From positions 111,532,552 to 111,596,551 of the forward strand of contig NC_073313.1 of the NCBI RefSeq assembly GCF_027595985.1: DNA of 64,000 nt. The letters are read 5' to 3'. Below, in pieces: positions 9,693-21,642 of this stretch. The notes under the pieces are model-generated. The model was given only the letters and a program-made list of their open reading frames with translations, did no database searches and was not told the origin of the DNA. Source of the stretch: Sorex araneus. Lineage: Eukaryota; Chordata; Mammalia; Eulipotyphla; Soricidae. Position numbers and translations under genes: made by a program. Numbering within the stretch: the stretch's first letter is position 1; every line of letters begins with the position of its first letter.

Positions 9693-11338
9693 TTTATTTT
9701 ATTTTATTTTATTTTAATTTTCAAACATATAACGCATTTATTGAGACATGATACAAATAAAATCTTACAGGTACACAAAGACAAGACATGATTCAGTTAA
9801 AAACAAGGACAATCTAATCAGAAAGCTTTAATGTCTGTCAACTAAAGTTTGAGTTGAGCTTTTAAGGAAGACATGCTTCTGCACTGAAAGTAATTAGTAT
9901 TCTTCCCCATCTCCCTCCCCCTCTCCCTCAATGGAATCCATACCAACTTCTTCATTATCCTTCTCCAGGGTGGCCATGTCCTCACGGGCCTCAGAGAATT
10001 CTCACTCCTCCATGACCTCACATACCGGTGAACAAAGGCACGCTTGGCATACAGCAGATCAAACTTGTGGTCCAGGAGGGCCCAGGACTCAGCAATGGCC
10101 ATGGTGTTGCTCAGCATGCACATAGCACGCTGGACCTTGGACAAGTCCCCACCAGGAACCATAGTGGGAAGCTGGCAATTAATACCAACTTTGAAGCCAA
10201 TGGGACACCAATCCACAAACTGGATGCTGTGCTTGGTCTTGATGGTAGCAATGGCAGCATTGACATATTTGAGAACCACATCACCATGTTATAACAGTCA
10301 GCAAGCCGTGTATTTACCATGGCGAGGGTTGCACTTCATCATCTGGTTGGCTGGCTCAAAGCACGCATTGGTGATCTCTGTGACAGAAAGCTGTTCTTAG
10401 CAGGCTTTCTCAGCAGTCATGGCAGGGATATATGTGGCCAGAGGGAAGTGGATTTGGGGGTAGAGTACGAGATTGGTCTGGAATTCGGTCAGATGAACAT
10501 TCAGGGCCCCATCAAATCGTAAGGAAGCAGTGATAGAGGACACAATCTGGTTAATAAGGCAGTTCAGATTAGTGTAGTTTGGGTGCTCAATATCAAGGTT
10601 TCTACGAAAGATATCATAGATGGCTTCATTGTCCACCATGAAGGTGCAATCCGAGTGCTCCAGGGTGGTGTGGGTGGTGAGGATAGGGTTGTAGGGCTCA
10701 ACCACAGCAGTGGACACCTTGGGGGCTGGGTAAATGGAGAACTCCAGCTTGGACTTCTTGCCATAGACGACAGAGAAACGTTCCATCAGCAGGGAGGTGA
10801 ACCCAGATCAGTTCCTCCACCAAAGCTTTGGAACACCAAGAAGCCCTGAAGTCTGGTGCACTGGTCAACTAGTTTCCGAATTCTGTCCAAGACTAGGTCA
10901 ATGATCTCCTTGCCAATGGTGTAGTGGCCACAGGCATAGTTATTGACAGCATCTTCCTTGCCTGTGATGAGCTGCTCAGAATGGAAGAGCTGGCAGTAGG
11001 TGCCAGGGCAAGCTTCATCAATGACTATGGGCTCCAAGTCTGCAAACACTGCCCTGGGCACATGCTTGCCAGCGCCTGTTTCACTGAAGAAGGTGTTGAA
11101 GGAATCATCTCCTTCCCCAATGGTCTTGTTACTGGGCATCTGGCCATTGGCTGGATGCCGAGTTCTAGGCAGTAGAGTTCCCAGCAGGCATTGCCAACCT
11201 GGATACCAGCCTGGCCAATGTGAATGGAGATGCACTCAAGCATGGTGAATAGGGTTAGCAAGCAGACGTGAGAATTGCAGCACAAAAACAAGTTACCATC
11301 CTCAACAAGCTAAGGGTCAAGGTAAATAACGCTATGAG
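9693..11338 (-). pseudogene. TUBA1 (pseudogene): alpha-tubulin (TUBA1-type) processed pseudogene
   Basis: Reverse-strand, intronless copy of an alpha-tubulin mRNA. The coding-like part runs from ATG at 11243 to a stop at 9894-9896, 1350 bp against about 1356 in the functional family. Recognisable are the N-terminus ([21 protein letters not shown]2 changed to L), the GTP-binding signature region now read FGGGTDLG in place of FGGGTGSG, and the acidic tail ending GDGEEY. Frameshifts break it near codon 30 and around codon 145, and again late (the C-terminus reads in another frame). About 95 bp of 5'UTR and 150 bp of 3'UTR are retained, with AATAAA at 9737-9742 (minus strand) followed by an A-rich (AAAAT)n tail. 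A perfect 15-bp TSD CCCAGCCAATTTTAT at 9678-9692 and 11339-11353 proves L1-mediated retroposition. The acidic tail resembles TUBA1A/B more than TUBA1C. No function is expected. Confidence 0.96.
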
Positions 11339-11597
11339 CCCAGCCAATTTTATACTGTTCACAGTTACAATTTCTGTCAGTGTATGAAGACAGAAGAATA
11401 AGAGAAAATTTCAGTTTAATCCCTCAGAGACTCTCAGAATGTCTAACTACAAAGATTTACTCTCAGCACATCTGAAACAATGGAAAACAGATGGAGAAGA
11501 TACTTAGGAGAGTATTATGTTCAATATGTGAAAACAATAATACTGAAGGTTCAACCATCACCAAGAAGCTCTGTAAATACTCAAAAGTTGACAGATG

Positions 11598-11775
11598 GGC
11601 CAGAAGGATAGTATAGCTGGTAGGGCACTTGCCGCACAAGCAAGCAGCCAACCCGGGTTCAATCCTTGACACCCCCATATAGTTCAGCTCCACTGAGAGT
11701 GATCCTATGAGCACAAAGCCAGGAGTAAGACTGGAGCACTGCTGGGTGTGGCCCCTCCTCTGCAAAAAAGAAAAA
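11598..11775 (+). mobile_element. Type-1 SINE, older subtype
   Basis: Sense copy: GGCCAGAAGGATAGTATAGC head, CAACCCGGGTTCAATCC box B, GCACTGCTGGGTGTGGCCCC end and short A-rich tail. The middle differs from the younger copies (CACTGAGAGTGATCC). Confidence 0.88.
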
Positions 11776-12180
11776 TGAATTGATTTTAGTAACATCCTTC
11801 TTTAATGAACTCAAATAATGATGGCACAAGTAGTTAGCAAAGCAGAAGAAAACAGGAACACTAGATGAGAAAACTAGAAGCAGAAATAATAGAAATGAGG
11901 AACATGGTGGGTGATATTTAAAAAAGAAAACTCATTAGAATCTCTGACCAACAGAAAAACACCAGCTGACAAAAGTTCAAGAATTTCCACGATGAGACAA
12001 AAAACACACTTAGAAACCAACAAAATATGGGAAATAGTCGGAAAATCATTAAACATTGCATCAGAGCACTCACTATGGGATGGATTCGAGAATAACAGTA
12101 TAAGAATCATCAGACTCTCTGAGATAAAGGGAGGTGAATTTTATGAAAACCATTTGATTCCCCAAATACATCTGTAAAGT
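11776..12180 (+). mobile_element. old L1 ORF1-like fragment
   Basis: An open stretch of about 88 codons contains NSIRIIRLSEIKGG, similar to the L1 ORF1p RRM start (compare RNNIRIIGVPEAQG in the L1 at 21 kb), preceded by a polar, helix-rich segment. It is diverged and partial. Confidence 0.5.
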
Positions 12181-12267
12181 TGTTGTCAAGGAATGTTGCC
12201 TTTGTTTTCTGTAATCTTTAAGGGCTTGGGTATTACAGCCAAGTCTTTAATGTACTTTATTCTTTGC

Positions 12268-13395
12268 TGTAGGATAACACTGGATTTGTTCTTTTAGCCT
12301 TGCCTCAGAGAACTTAGTTTACCTTAAAGCAATGCCATTTCTGTATGGGCACAGGAAGAGAGTTAATATTATCTTTTGTAAATTGGGAGCTGATTGACTC
12401 CAATAATATTTACTCCTGGGCATCTCCTTTCTCAATTCAGTTGTCCTTAGTTCCTAGCACCCCAAAAGCAGTATCCCGACGAGGGACTGAATGGACCCAG
12501 GGCAAGCTGTGAGCTACCCCGGCATTGAAATGGGCCAGGCCGAAGCACCAAAATACTCAACTATAAGTTGAGAACATGGTCATAGACAAATGCTGTCATG
12601 ATCCAAAAGTAAGGATGATGAGACTGGAACCCTGCTGGGGTTAGGAAGACTAACCTGGCCTGAGGACTGTGCTCTGAAATATATAGTGAATGTCTCAGGA
12701 AGAACTTAAAGTTTGATGTATCTCTTACTGTGCTCATAGAGAATGACATTGCTAGAAATATTAGAAATAAATTTACTATAGCTATTTAAGTGGAATACCA
12801 TCTGAGGAAAGAAGAAAGTGACATACCCTGGATGAGATCCTGCCCTTAAGCAAATCTCCTAGTAATCTGGAGTAATCTCCTTAGATGAGATTTTGTTAAT
12901 CTCCTGAATATGTGGTTTTACCCCTCTTGGCTGATTTGTTAATGTTCAACCCACCTTTGTGTCACCACCCCGTGTGATTGCTATATAAACTAAGACTGTA
13001 AGAAAAGTAGGGGGAGAAGACACAGAAGCAGAGCACAAGGCGAAAGAAAATCAGGGAGTCATTGGAGCCACAAGCAGGGGAAAGAAAGAGCACAAAGCGA
13101 GTGAGAGTCAGAGTCAGAGTCAGAATCAGAAGTGAGAGCGAGTGAGAATCCAAAGACTGAAGCAGAAAGGCTCCAGAGAGAGAGATTGGAAGAAGAGAGA
13201 TAGGAAGAGGCCAGAGGAGAGACGACAGAGACAGAAAGAGGTCGAAAGAGACCAGAGCAGAGGCTACAGTGACAGAGTCAGAGTTAGAGAGACAGACAGA
13301 AAAAAGCACAGCATCACACAAAGAAGCAGAGCACAGAGGAGCCATCCTGATCTGGTTCATACACAGCAGCTCGAGAGCACCAAATGCGAGTGGAG

Positions 13396-13478
<83 letters not shown>

Positions 13479-13537
13479 CTCGGACAACAAACACAGCACA
13501 TCACCCCTTCTGCACATGCACATTTGTATTTTTTACA
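12268..13537 (+). mobile_element. ERV LTR, copy C
   Basis: Starts TGTAGGATAACA and ends TTTTTTACA (TG...CA form), about 1270 bp. It shares with copies A, B and D the blocks GGGCACAGGAAG, CTCCTGGGCATCTC, TAGTTCCTAGCACC, GGACCCAGGGCAAGC and CCCTGCTGGGGTTAGGAAG. A TATA-like GCTATATAAAC occurs at about 12980. The second half is purine-rich and includes a (GA)38 microsatellite. I see no matching TSD (CTTTGC and GACCTG flank it), so one edge may be altered. It is non-coding. Confidence 0.75.
13400..13476. repeat. (GA)n microsatellite
   Basis: About 38 uninterrupted GA units inside LTR copy C. It causes the spurious Arg-Glu and Ser-Leu repeat ORFs. Confidence 0.97.
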
Positions 13538-14129
13538 GACCTGGTTTTAGAGGATAGACTAAGATGGAACCAATTCCTGACCTAACTAAGAGGGGGAAAC
13601 AATGCCACATGTCAGAAGGATGGGGTCCCAAGGCTTTCCAGTTTGTGACTGCAACAGGTTTCTGCTAAGAGGCTTCATACATTATCAATGACAAATTAGT
13701 GTCTCATTTATATTGAATGACCTATGTTTGATATGGGGTCTTTTTTACATTTATATATGGTTTATTATAATATATATATTTATTAATGCAAACACTTAAA
13801 AAGTATATAAAATATAATATTTTCTAATATAACTCCAATATTCCCTTTTTTTAGAATAAAGTACATTGTGTAACATTATAGGCCTATTCAAATTTTCCAC
13901 ATTAAGTTTTCAAAGTTCTCTTCACCTTACAAAAATTCACATTTGTAGAACCTATATATTGCGAGTAACCTCTACAACTTATTAACACAGAATAATTCAT
14001 AAAATTAATTCTGTAAACTTATATGCCTCTAAAAAGATTTAGTTTTTGAAACAATTTATCAACCTCTCATTGATTCACAATTCTGTGGAATTTCATGTTA
14101 GCTCTATTTATCTGTATGTGTAGGTGTCA
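13538..14129. other. no recognised element
   Basis: AT-rich non-coding sequence with short TATA runs near 13750-13830. No gene or repeat family is recognised. Confidence 0.4.
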
Positions 14130-14394
14130 CACACAAAACCTCTCCCATAAATGGGGAGAAAAAGAAGAAATATAGTAAGAGAACAAGAAATGATCAACAT
14201 CATTGGAACTGAACATTCTGTTACTGAAACTGAGCTTACAGGGTAGGAATAATTGAGAGGGTTCCTCCACTGATGGAGGAAAGAGGCTCTATGGTGATGG
14301 GTCTGCTGTTGAAATGATGTATGCATGAAAGTATAATTAACAGTGATGTAAATACCAGTAACTCAGTAAAATTGTTTTAAAAATGAAATAAGAG
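14130..14394 (+). mobile_element. possible old L1-type 3' tail
   Basis: Shares the order of phrases found in the L1 3' ends of this window: CTGATGGAGG, GGGTCTGCTGTTGAAATGATG, CATGAAAGTATAATTAACAG, then an A-rich end. It is strongly diverged. Confidence 0.3.
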
Positions 14395-15771
14395 GGGTGG
14401 TATGATGCTGCCAACAGGTCTACCTGTACCTGCACGGCAAGTGCATCAGCAACTTGATGGTGCCTTCAGGCTTCCTGATACTCCAAAATTGCCACTGTGT
14501 TTTTGGCTGGACCCCAACAACTTGGGACCAAGTTTACCAAGCAATTAAATAACCAAAAGTTAGGTATATGAAACCATACCCACAAACCACCTCTGCTCAG
14601 CTATACACTCATTTATTGGCCTTATTTCAGAGACCCATAGATAAATCTCAAAAGAGATCAAAAGCCAAAGTTAATATTGGGCCTGCCCATGGCTGAACAG
14701 ACTGGGGTAAATCGGAGGGAGTCAGGTTGTTCTGTGCCTGCCCAAGCAGAGCCCCCAGCAGCCACTTGCTTCCACAATCCAAAATCGCTGCCATAACCGC
14801 AGCCTGACTTCACTGTCTCAGGACGGACCTCACCAAGACATAATCTGCTGAAAATTCAGGAATGCGTGTTTTATGATTGAAATCTCCAGGCTTTCAAGGA
14901 GTTGGAGTGGGCTACCTTCTTCCACTTCCCAATGCACATGATAGCACTGGCAGTGACCCCCACAAACCAACTCCAGCACCACCCCGTAAACTCTATTACT
15001 GGCCTGGCTTCAGAGACCCATTAATAAATCTTGAAAGAGATAAAAATCCAGAGACATAGCAGCAAGTCACAAAAGAAATTACCAAGCCGGAGATCTCTCT
15101 GGGCCCCATACGGAGCCAATTTCATTGGGGCACCCCAGATGGAGCAGGTAGGGTCTCCCTGCCTACTCCAGATGGAATCCTGGCAAACAAGAGCTTCCAC
15201 AAGCAAGGCCCCAGCATGCGGGTTCCAGGACTAAATCTCCATGCCACATGGAGGCAGAGGCACCAGACTGTCCCTCCCCGGCTCCAGCCTGCTCATCAAC
15301 CGGGATGTCAGCCCCACAATGTGCCTCCATGTGCCATTTTAGCACACCAAATCGCTAGTCCAGAAACATCCAACTGAATCCAAAAATGGGATCATTGCCC
15401 CATAGAAATGTCTCTGGAACACAATCATTTACAATCTAGGATTGCAGAAGCGCATGGCCATGGCACCCACAATATTCAAAATGAGCAATGACCTAGCATC
15501 TGTCCCTGGCAGGCAGGCTTGAATGGTGGTTGGAAAATTTGAGCAAAACATAATGCCCAAAAGTAGAGAGAGAGTATTGGGGAAATCACCTGTCATGGAG
15601 GCAGGGTGAAGACTGGGAATGGAGAGGTATACTGGGGACACTTGTGGTGGAAAGTGTGCACTGGTGGAGGGATGGGAGTTTGATCATTGTACCGCTGAAT
15701 CTTGAACATAAAAGCTTTGTAATTGTATCTCACGGTGATTCAATTAAAAAAAAGAAAAAAAGAAAAAATAT
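14395..15771 (+). mobile_element. composite non-coding element with L1-like 3' tail
   Basis: About 1.38 kb of moderately GC-rich, non-coding sequence unlike L1 coding regions. It ends in the standard L1 3' end of this genome (GCACTGGTGGAGGGATGGG, TTTGATCATTGTACCGCTG, CACGGTGATTCAATTAAAA, then an A/G-rich tail). It contains an internal direct repeat: 14578-14665 and 14956-15050 share ACAAACCA...CTGGCCT...TTCAGAGACCCAT..ATAAATCT..AAAGAGAT. No splice-like exons or long ORF. I found no clear TSD. It could be an L1-mobilised non-autonomous family, or an L1 tail abutting unrelated sequence. Confidence 0.5.
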
Positions 15772-16379
15772 TGTGGAGTTTGTGTCCAAGTCAATCAACT
15801 TAATCAATGGCTGAATAAATAGCAGAACCTCTACAAAAAAATTAAAAGGAAAGAAAAAATGACGGAATAAGTGGCAGTTTGCAGAGTCTCAGCAGCAGAC
15901 TACAGAGCAGAAAGCACCATCCAGGGGACACAGATTATATAGTTCCAACCTCAGATCTTCTACTTGGAAGCTATCCAGTAGGTCAGCATAGTAAGATATA
16001 AGACAAGGTTACCATACACTGGATCCAGAACAGCAAAATCACAGAACAAGTGATGTCATGCTTGGGTAAAACGTTACACCTGGAAACTGGGAAGAGATAC
16101 AAGAACAACTACTTAAGCTCTGCAATAAGTTTGATCTACATAAGCATCTGGAGTTGTATATGCAGATCTTTGATTCAATAATAAAGGACCCATGTATTTA
16201 GGGATAAAATAATTTTTACTGATACAACTTTGATAAAACAAAGTTACAATGATAAAAAACAGTATGATATTGGAACATACAGATATATAGGCCAAATAAA
16301 ACAACAGAAAGCTTTGAAAGCAATACTATCTTAAAAATTAAAAAAACATCTGGGGGAAAATAAGAAATTTGTAGATTTT
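15772..16379. other. no confident element
   Basis: Non-coding sequence. The last part (about 16310-16380) may already be degenerate L1 ORF2, but the signal is too weak to fix a start. Confidence 0.35.
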
Positions 16380-17006
16380 GTGGAACAACAGTACTCACTT
16401 TTTGGGATTCAAATAGAGCAGCTGCTGCTAAGTTACACTTTATCTTTCTTATAACCTGGGAAATATACCATAGGGACCCAAAAACACAGTGCAGAAAAGC
16501 CATATGCTTCTGTGTTCATTCACAAGAGTCAGAATCTGGAAACATCCCAAGTTTCTGAGAACAGATGAATACAGATAAAAAAAAATTATAATACATACAC
16601 ACAGTGGAATACTATGCAGCCAACAGTAAAAATTCAGTCATGATATTTATTTGTAAATGGTTGGACATGGGGGATATCATGATAAGTGAAATGAGTCTGA
16701 ATAAGAGGGATAGACACAGAATGATTGCACTCATTTGTGGGATATAAAAACCAAAGTATGAGACTAATGCTCAAGAGAGTGGAAATAAAGGATAGGAGAT
16801 GTAGTCCCTCATGCGGCATGAAGATTTAGTGCTGGAACCCGCATAGCTGGGCCTTGCTTGTGGAAGCTTGTGGAAGGTGAAAGAAGAGACCACTATGACA
16901 ATAATAACTGGAAATTACCACTCTGGACAAGAACTGAGTGCTGAAAGGAGAAGAGGAACATACATGGTAACCTTTTACCATAATGCCCAAAAGAAAAGAG
17001 AGAAAG

Positions 17007-17050
<44 letters not shown>

Positions 17051-17060
17051 TGTGTGTGCA

Positions 17061-17103
<43 letters not shown>

Positions 17104-17290
17104 GTGTTTACTATAGAGGCAGTCTGGGGTGGTGGCAGAAGCGAAACTGGAGATACTGGTGGTGGGAAATGTACACGAGTGTAGTGATGGGTGTTGGAAT
17201 ATTGAATGAGTGAAACCCAATCATAAACAAATTTGTAACTGTGTATTCTGTTTAAAATAGTGATTCAGTTTTAGAATAAATTAAATAAAT
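16380..17290 (+). mobile_element. L1 3' portion (sense)
   Basis: Diverged ORF2 C-terminus: HTVEYYAA-like at about 16600 and MSLNKRDRHRMIALICGI ending near 16745, followed by a 3'UTR with TAATGCCCAAAAG, a TG/GA microsatellite, GATGGGTGTTGGAATATTG, AATCATAAACAAATTTGTAA and an A-rich tail. Confidence 0.82.
17010..17098. repeat. (TG)n(GA)n microsatellite
   Basis: About 60 bp of TG repeats with two interruptions, followed by about 13 GA units, inside an L1 3'UTR where a GA-rich tract is usual. Confidence 0.96.
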
Positions 17291-17483
17291 TTAAAAATAA
17301 GTCACTTAAGCTGGAAATCAAGTTTAGTACTCCATAGTATTCAAATAAAAACACCATTAATAGGAGTACCTTAGAAATTTCTTTTTATAATTGCTATGAA
17401 ATACTTGGCACAAACTGCTACCTTCTATAATTAGTCAACAATTTTTATTGTGTACCCTGTGTTTGAATCCCACAGAATAGTAA

Positions 17484-17662
17484 CTACCTGTGGTTAGGGG
17501 CATACCTAGTGGTGTCTAGGGGATATTCCTGAAACTGTGCTCAGAAATGACTCCCTGGTGGTGCTCAGGGACCATATGTGGTTATAAGAACTTGAACCAA
17601 AGTATTTGTAGCCTCAGTCACATGCAAGGTAAGTGTCTTACCTTCTGTACTTTACCTCCATC
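17484..17662 (-). mobile_element. Type-1 SINE, old
   Basis: Antisense copy: GGGCATACCTAGTGGTGTC, GTGGTGCTCAGGGACCATATG, CACATGCAAGGTAAGTGTC, ending with a degenerate head at CTTTACCTCC. The tail is lost. Confidence 0.75.
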
Positions 17663-18011
17663 AAGAAAAAGAGTAACTGTTATTGAAAATTGTGAATAAG
17701 TACTCAATTTTAAGTTGTAAAGATCATTTAGAAATTTTCTTCAACAAAAATTCTAGTTTTTAATTTAAAGGAAATCTTATAAATAATGCCACTCTATAAA
17801 AGAACAGATATAGAGTTATTTTGTTGAAAAGAAGACAAAAAGGAAAAACTACATAATCAGTCTTGCTTCATAAGATATTACTAAAGATAGAATACTGAAT
17901 GATGAAACGCATTGTGGTAAAAGGTGGATGTCTAGATTGCTCTTTACCCCACTGTTTAGAAGAAGGGCAGAGAAAGAAACAAATCAAGAGGGGTGGAGAA
18001 TAGAACTGGAA
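17663..18011. other. no recognised element
   Basis: AT-rich non-coding sequence. The similar stretch at 17291-17483 is also featureless. Confidence 0.4.
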
Positions 18012-18182
18012 GTAGGTGCTGTAGTAATAGTACAGTGGGTAAGGCATCCACCTTGTATGCAGCAGACCGGGGATTGATCCCCGGCACCCCATAAGGTCCT
18101 TAGAGCACAGTCAAAAGTAATTCTTGAGTACAGAGGCATGAGTAACACCTTGGCATCACCACATGTGACCCGAAAAGCCTCT
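18012..18182 (+). mobile_element. Type-1 SINE, diverged
   Basis: Sense copy: AATAGTACAGTGGGTAAGGC head, GGGGATTGATCCCCGGCACCC around box B, CATAAGGTCCTTAGAGCAC, CATGTGACCCGAAAAG end. Confidence 0.85.
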
Positions 18183-18493
18183 CTTCTTTTCCCCAATGAA
18201 CTGAAAGTAATGGGTGAACAGGCACCACGACTTTAATTACACCAGGGATATGGGTGATATGGTGCTAGGTATACATTTAAAACACAGGCAGAAAACAGTA
18301 AAACATGAGATATAAGCTGCAAAACATGAGTCTATGTAAGCTTATACCACTGAAATTTTGTAATGCTTCAATCAAATTGACAGATAAAGATAGCATTTGG
18401 GTTGAGATAAGGAGGGAAATATGGGAACGCTGGTGTAGAGAAGTCAACACTGGTTCTTGGAATTAGTGTTGAAACATTGTATGCCTAAAAATC
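18183..18493. other. probable degenerate L1-type tail
   Basis: Mostly unrecognised. The end (about 18430-18490) has TAGTGTTGAAACATTGTATGCC, the phrase common in L1 3' ends here, but without a clean tail. Confidence 0.3.
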
Positions 18494-20060
18494 AGAACAA
18501 AGTTGAATATCCTGTCACAGAGCCCCAAATACATGGCGACTTAATCTTTGACAAAGGAGCGAGAAATGCAAAGTGGAACAAGGAAAGCCTCTTTAACAAG
18601 TGGTGCTGGGAAAACTGGATAGCTACATGTAAAAAAATGAACTCTGACGTCTGTCTAATGCCAGGCACAAAAGTCAGATCAAAGTGGATTAAAGACCTCA
18701 ATATCAGACATGAATCTATAAGGTACATGGGGAAAATGTAGCCAGAACTCTCCATGACATTGAAGCTAAAAGAGTCTTTAAGGATGAAACAGCACTGACT
18801 ACGCAAGTGGAAGCAAACATAGACAAATGGGACTACATCAAACTAAGAAGCTTCTGCACTTCAAAAGAAACAGTGGCCAAAATACAGAAAGACCCCACAG
18901 AATGGGAAAGAATATTTAACCAATAACAACCTGAGAAGGGATTAATATCCAGGATATACAAGACACTGGTAGAATTGTATAAGAAAAAAACCTCCAACCC
19001 CATCAAAATATGGGGAGGAGAAATGAACAGAAGTTTCCTCAAAAAAAGAAATACAAATGGCCAGAAGACACATGAAATAATGCTTCACATTGTGAGTCAT
19101 CAGGGAGATGCAAATCAAAACACCAATGAGATATCATGTCACAGCACAGAGACCGGCACACATTCAAAAGAACAAAAGCAACCAGTGCTGGCGTGGATGT
19201 CGGGGAAAAGGGATGCTCCTTCACTGTTGGTGGGAATGCCGACTGGTCCAGCTTTTCTGGAAAAAAAAATGGATAGTCCTTCAAAAACTGGAAATTGAGC
19301 TTCCATGTGACCCTGCAATACCACTTCTGGGAATATATTCGAGGATGCAAAATAGCACAGTAGAAATGACATCTGTACCTATATATTCATTGCAGCACTG
19401 TTCACAATAGCCAAAATATGGAAACAACCCGAGTGCTCTAAAACAGATGACTAACCAGTCATAAGAAACTTTGGTACATCTACACCATGGGATACTATGC
19501 AGCTGTTAAGAGAGATGAAGTCATGAAATTTGCTTATAAATGGATAGACATGGAGTGTATCATGCTAAGTGAAATGAGTCAGAAAGAGAGGGACAGACAT
19601 ATAGTGGTTTACTCATTTGTGGAGTATAGAATAACATCACATGAGGCTGACACCCAAGGACAGTAGATACAAGGGCCAGGGGTATTGCCCCATAGCTGGA
19701 AGACTGCTTCATGAGCAGAGGGAGAAGGCAGATGGAATAGAGAAGGGATCACTAAGAAAATGATGGCTGGAGGAACCAGCTGGAATGGGAGATGCATGCC
19801 GAAATTAGATAATGGACCAAACATGATGACCTCTCAGTGTCTGTGTTGCAAGCCATAATGCCCAAAAGTAGAGAGAGTATGGGGAATATTGTCTGCCATG
19901 GAGGCAGGGGGAGGGTGGGAAACGGGGGGTATACCCTGGATATTGGTGGTGGGAAATGTGCACTGGTGGAGCGATGGGTGTTTGATCCTTGTGAGATTGT
20001 AACCCAAACATGAAAGCTTGTAACTATCACATGGTGATTCAATAAAATTTTAAAAAAAAT
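18494..20060 (+). mobile_element. L1 3' portion (sense, 5'-truncated)
   Basis: ORF2 from the late thumb region (LIFDKGARNAKWNKESLFNK) through the Cys-rich motif ([18 protein letters not shown]) to the ORF2 end near 19630, then 3'UTR (TAATGCCCAAAAGTAGAGAG, GGTGGGAAATGTGCACTGG) and tail TTCAATAAAATTTTAAAAAAAA. Several frameshifts and stops (near 18740, 18925 and 19390). I did not find a convincing TSD. Confidence 0.9.
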
Positions 20061-20745
20061 CAACTATCAATAATTTTGTAAACCACAGTTTTCAATTAAA
20101 AAGGAAGATATGTTATGACATCTTTTCAAGATGACCAAATAGAGCACTAAATATTTTCAATAGATCAAGGTTTGAGAATTATGAACTTTTGTAATCACAT
20201 ACTTAGTAAAAGAATTTAGGGTTTTCATCTATAGACAAAGTAGAATCCTGGAATAAAGTCTTGCATTTCTAGTAGCAGTTCTGATCCACTGCTGCATGGG
20301 CATAGATAATTCTTAAATGCAGTAATGTGGATGAAGGTTGGAGACATTTCACTTCACAAAACAACGTCTTTTAAATGGCTGTGCACTGATGAATTACTGA
20401 CGAAATTTTTAGCCTTTCTTTGTTTAATTGCCAAATTTTTAAATGAACACACCCATGCCAAGATTTTATGCCATGCAGAAGTCAAATTAATTTCCCCCCT
20501 CCCTCCCAGAAGTCAAATTAATTCGAAGCAGGAGTGTGGCCATAACTGAAGTACTGAAAATTTATGTGTTCTCATTTAAATGCTACAAGACCCATCAGGT
20601 GAAGTAACTGCTATAACACAGTGATTGCTTCAGTGGGATAATTTCTCTGAAAACATTCAAAGACTATTTTAAAGCAGCATGTCAGGTATCAGAAATCTTG
20701 ATTTGCATAATTATAACTCTATGCATGCTGTATAAAAATACTTGT
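20061..20745. other. no recognised element
   Basis: Non-coding, AT-rich. A tandem-like repeat of AAGTCAAATTAATT lies around 20482-20523, separated by a short C-rich tract. Confidence 0.4.
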
Positions 20746-20747
20746 TT

Positions 20748-20910
20748 GGTGTAGGAGAGATAGTACATTGCGTAAGGCACTTGACTTGCATTTGGTAGAC
20801 CTGGGTTCTATCCCTGGCACCACATATAATACTCTGAGTGCTGTCAAGTGTGATCCCTGAGTGCAGAGCAAGAATAAGCCCTGAGCACAGCCATTCCCCA
20901 TTCCAAAACC
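20748..20910 (+). mobile_element. Type-1 SINE, diverged
   Basis: Sense copy: GAGAGATAGTACATTGCGTA head, ACCTGGGTTCTATCCCTGGC box B region, CTGTCAAGTGTGATCCCTGA, ending near CCATTCCAAAACCC. Confidence 0.82.
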
Positions 20911-21066
20911 CAAATTGCTAATTGGGGATGGAAATTACTTAAATTCACTAAATTTGGTGCTCAGAAGGTCAACAGGTGTATGCAAATGAATGATAAGGTA
21001 GTTTATCCTTAAACTAAAACTGCCCTGCTTTTATTATAGTACGAAGTCACTTTAAGAAGGAAAAAT

Positions 21067-21642
21067 AAGTCTCCATCGCTGCCATACCTCCCTCCTCCAG
21101 GTAACAGGGACTGCTCTCCTGCACCACCACCGCCCCCGCCCGTGGAGAAAGATCCCTCAGGATGGCCCCCGCTGACCGGCCGAGGCTTTTGAAGCCCCCT
21201 ACCCCCGTTGCTGTCATCAGTCACCTCCATCGCCCCCGTACCTCCCTCCTCCCATCCAGGTATCTGTCCTGAGTCACCCAGGTTTCTGCCCTGCTTCTCC
21301 ACCAGGTGGGGGCGTGTCCTTACGTCAGGGGGCGTGATCTCAAGAGGGGCGTGGCTACTTTCTGAGTGCTGGCCACTAACTTGGCCACAGTTATTTCTCC
21401 CCTTCTCTGCATTGCTCATTTACATCACAATCTGTGTAACCTATCCTTTGAAGAACTCCCTGGCTATCTTTGTCACTAAATGCTAATAGTCAACAACCAT
21501 ATACTAATCTATTTTCATAAAAAGTGTCAGTGAACACAAGAAACTGCATAGAAGCTCTTTATAAGGACATCATAGCCTCAGGTCTTCAATAGGGTCCTAC
21601 ATAAGCTAGGAAAGAGCGCCTGAGATTAAGGCCCATGACAAA
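21067..21642 (+). promoter_or_regulatory. L1 5'UTR with two monomer-like repeats
   Basis: CpG-rich first half with two related units starting near 21071 and 21225 (CTCCATCG....TACCTCCCTCCTCC in each), spaced 154 bp apart. Then GC-rich sequence (GGGGGCGTGTCC, TTACGTCAGGGGGCGTG with a CRE-like TTACGTCA), then AT-rich leader to the ORF1 ATG. The repeated units resemble the tandem promoter monomers of some rodent L1s; that parallel is inference. Confidence 0.65.

Noticed and set aside
9686-9716. (TTTTA)n as an independent microsatellite
   Set aside because: It is the degraded poly(A) tail of the minus-strand tubulin retropseudogene, inside its TSDs.
10028-10849. Plus-strand open frames of 60-120 codons across the tubulin region
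   Set aside because: They are antisense shadows of the tubulin pseudogene, which explains the openness.
12962-13585. A 180-codon minus-strand frame and 147-codon plus-strand frame rich in Ser-Leu or Arg-Glu
   Set aside because: They cross the (GA)n tract and the purine-rich end of LTR copy C. There is no conserved domain.
16868-17220. Frames with Cys-Val or Thr-His repeats
   Set aside because: They translate the (TG)n(GA)n microsatellite in an L1 3'UTR.
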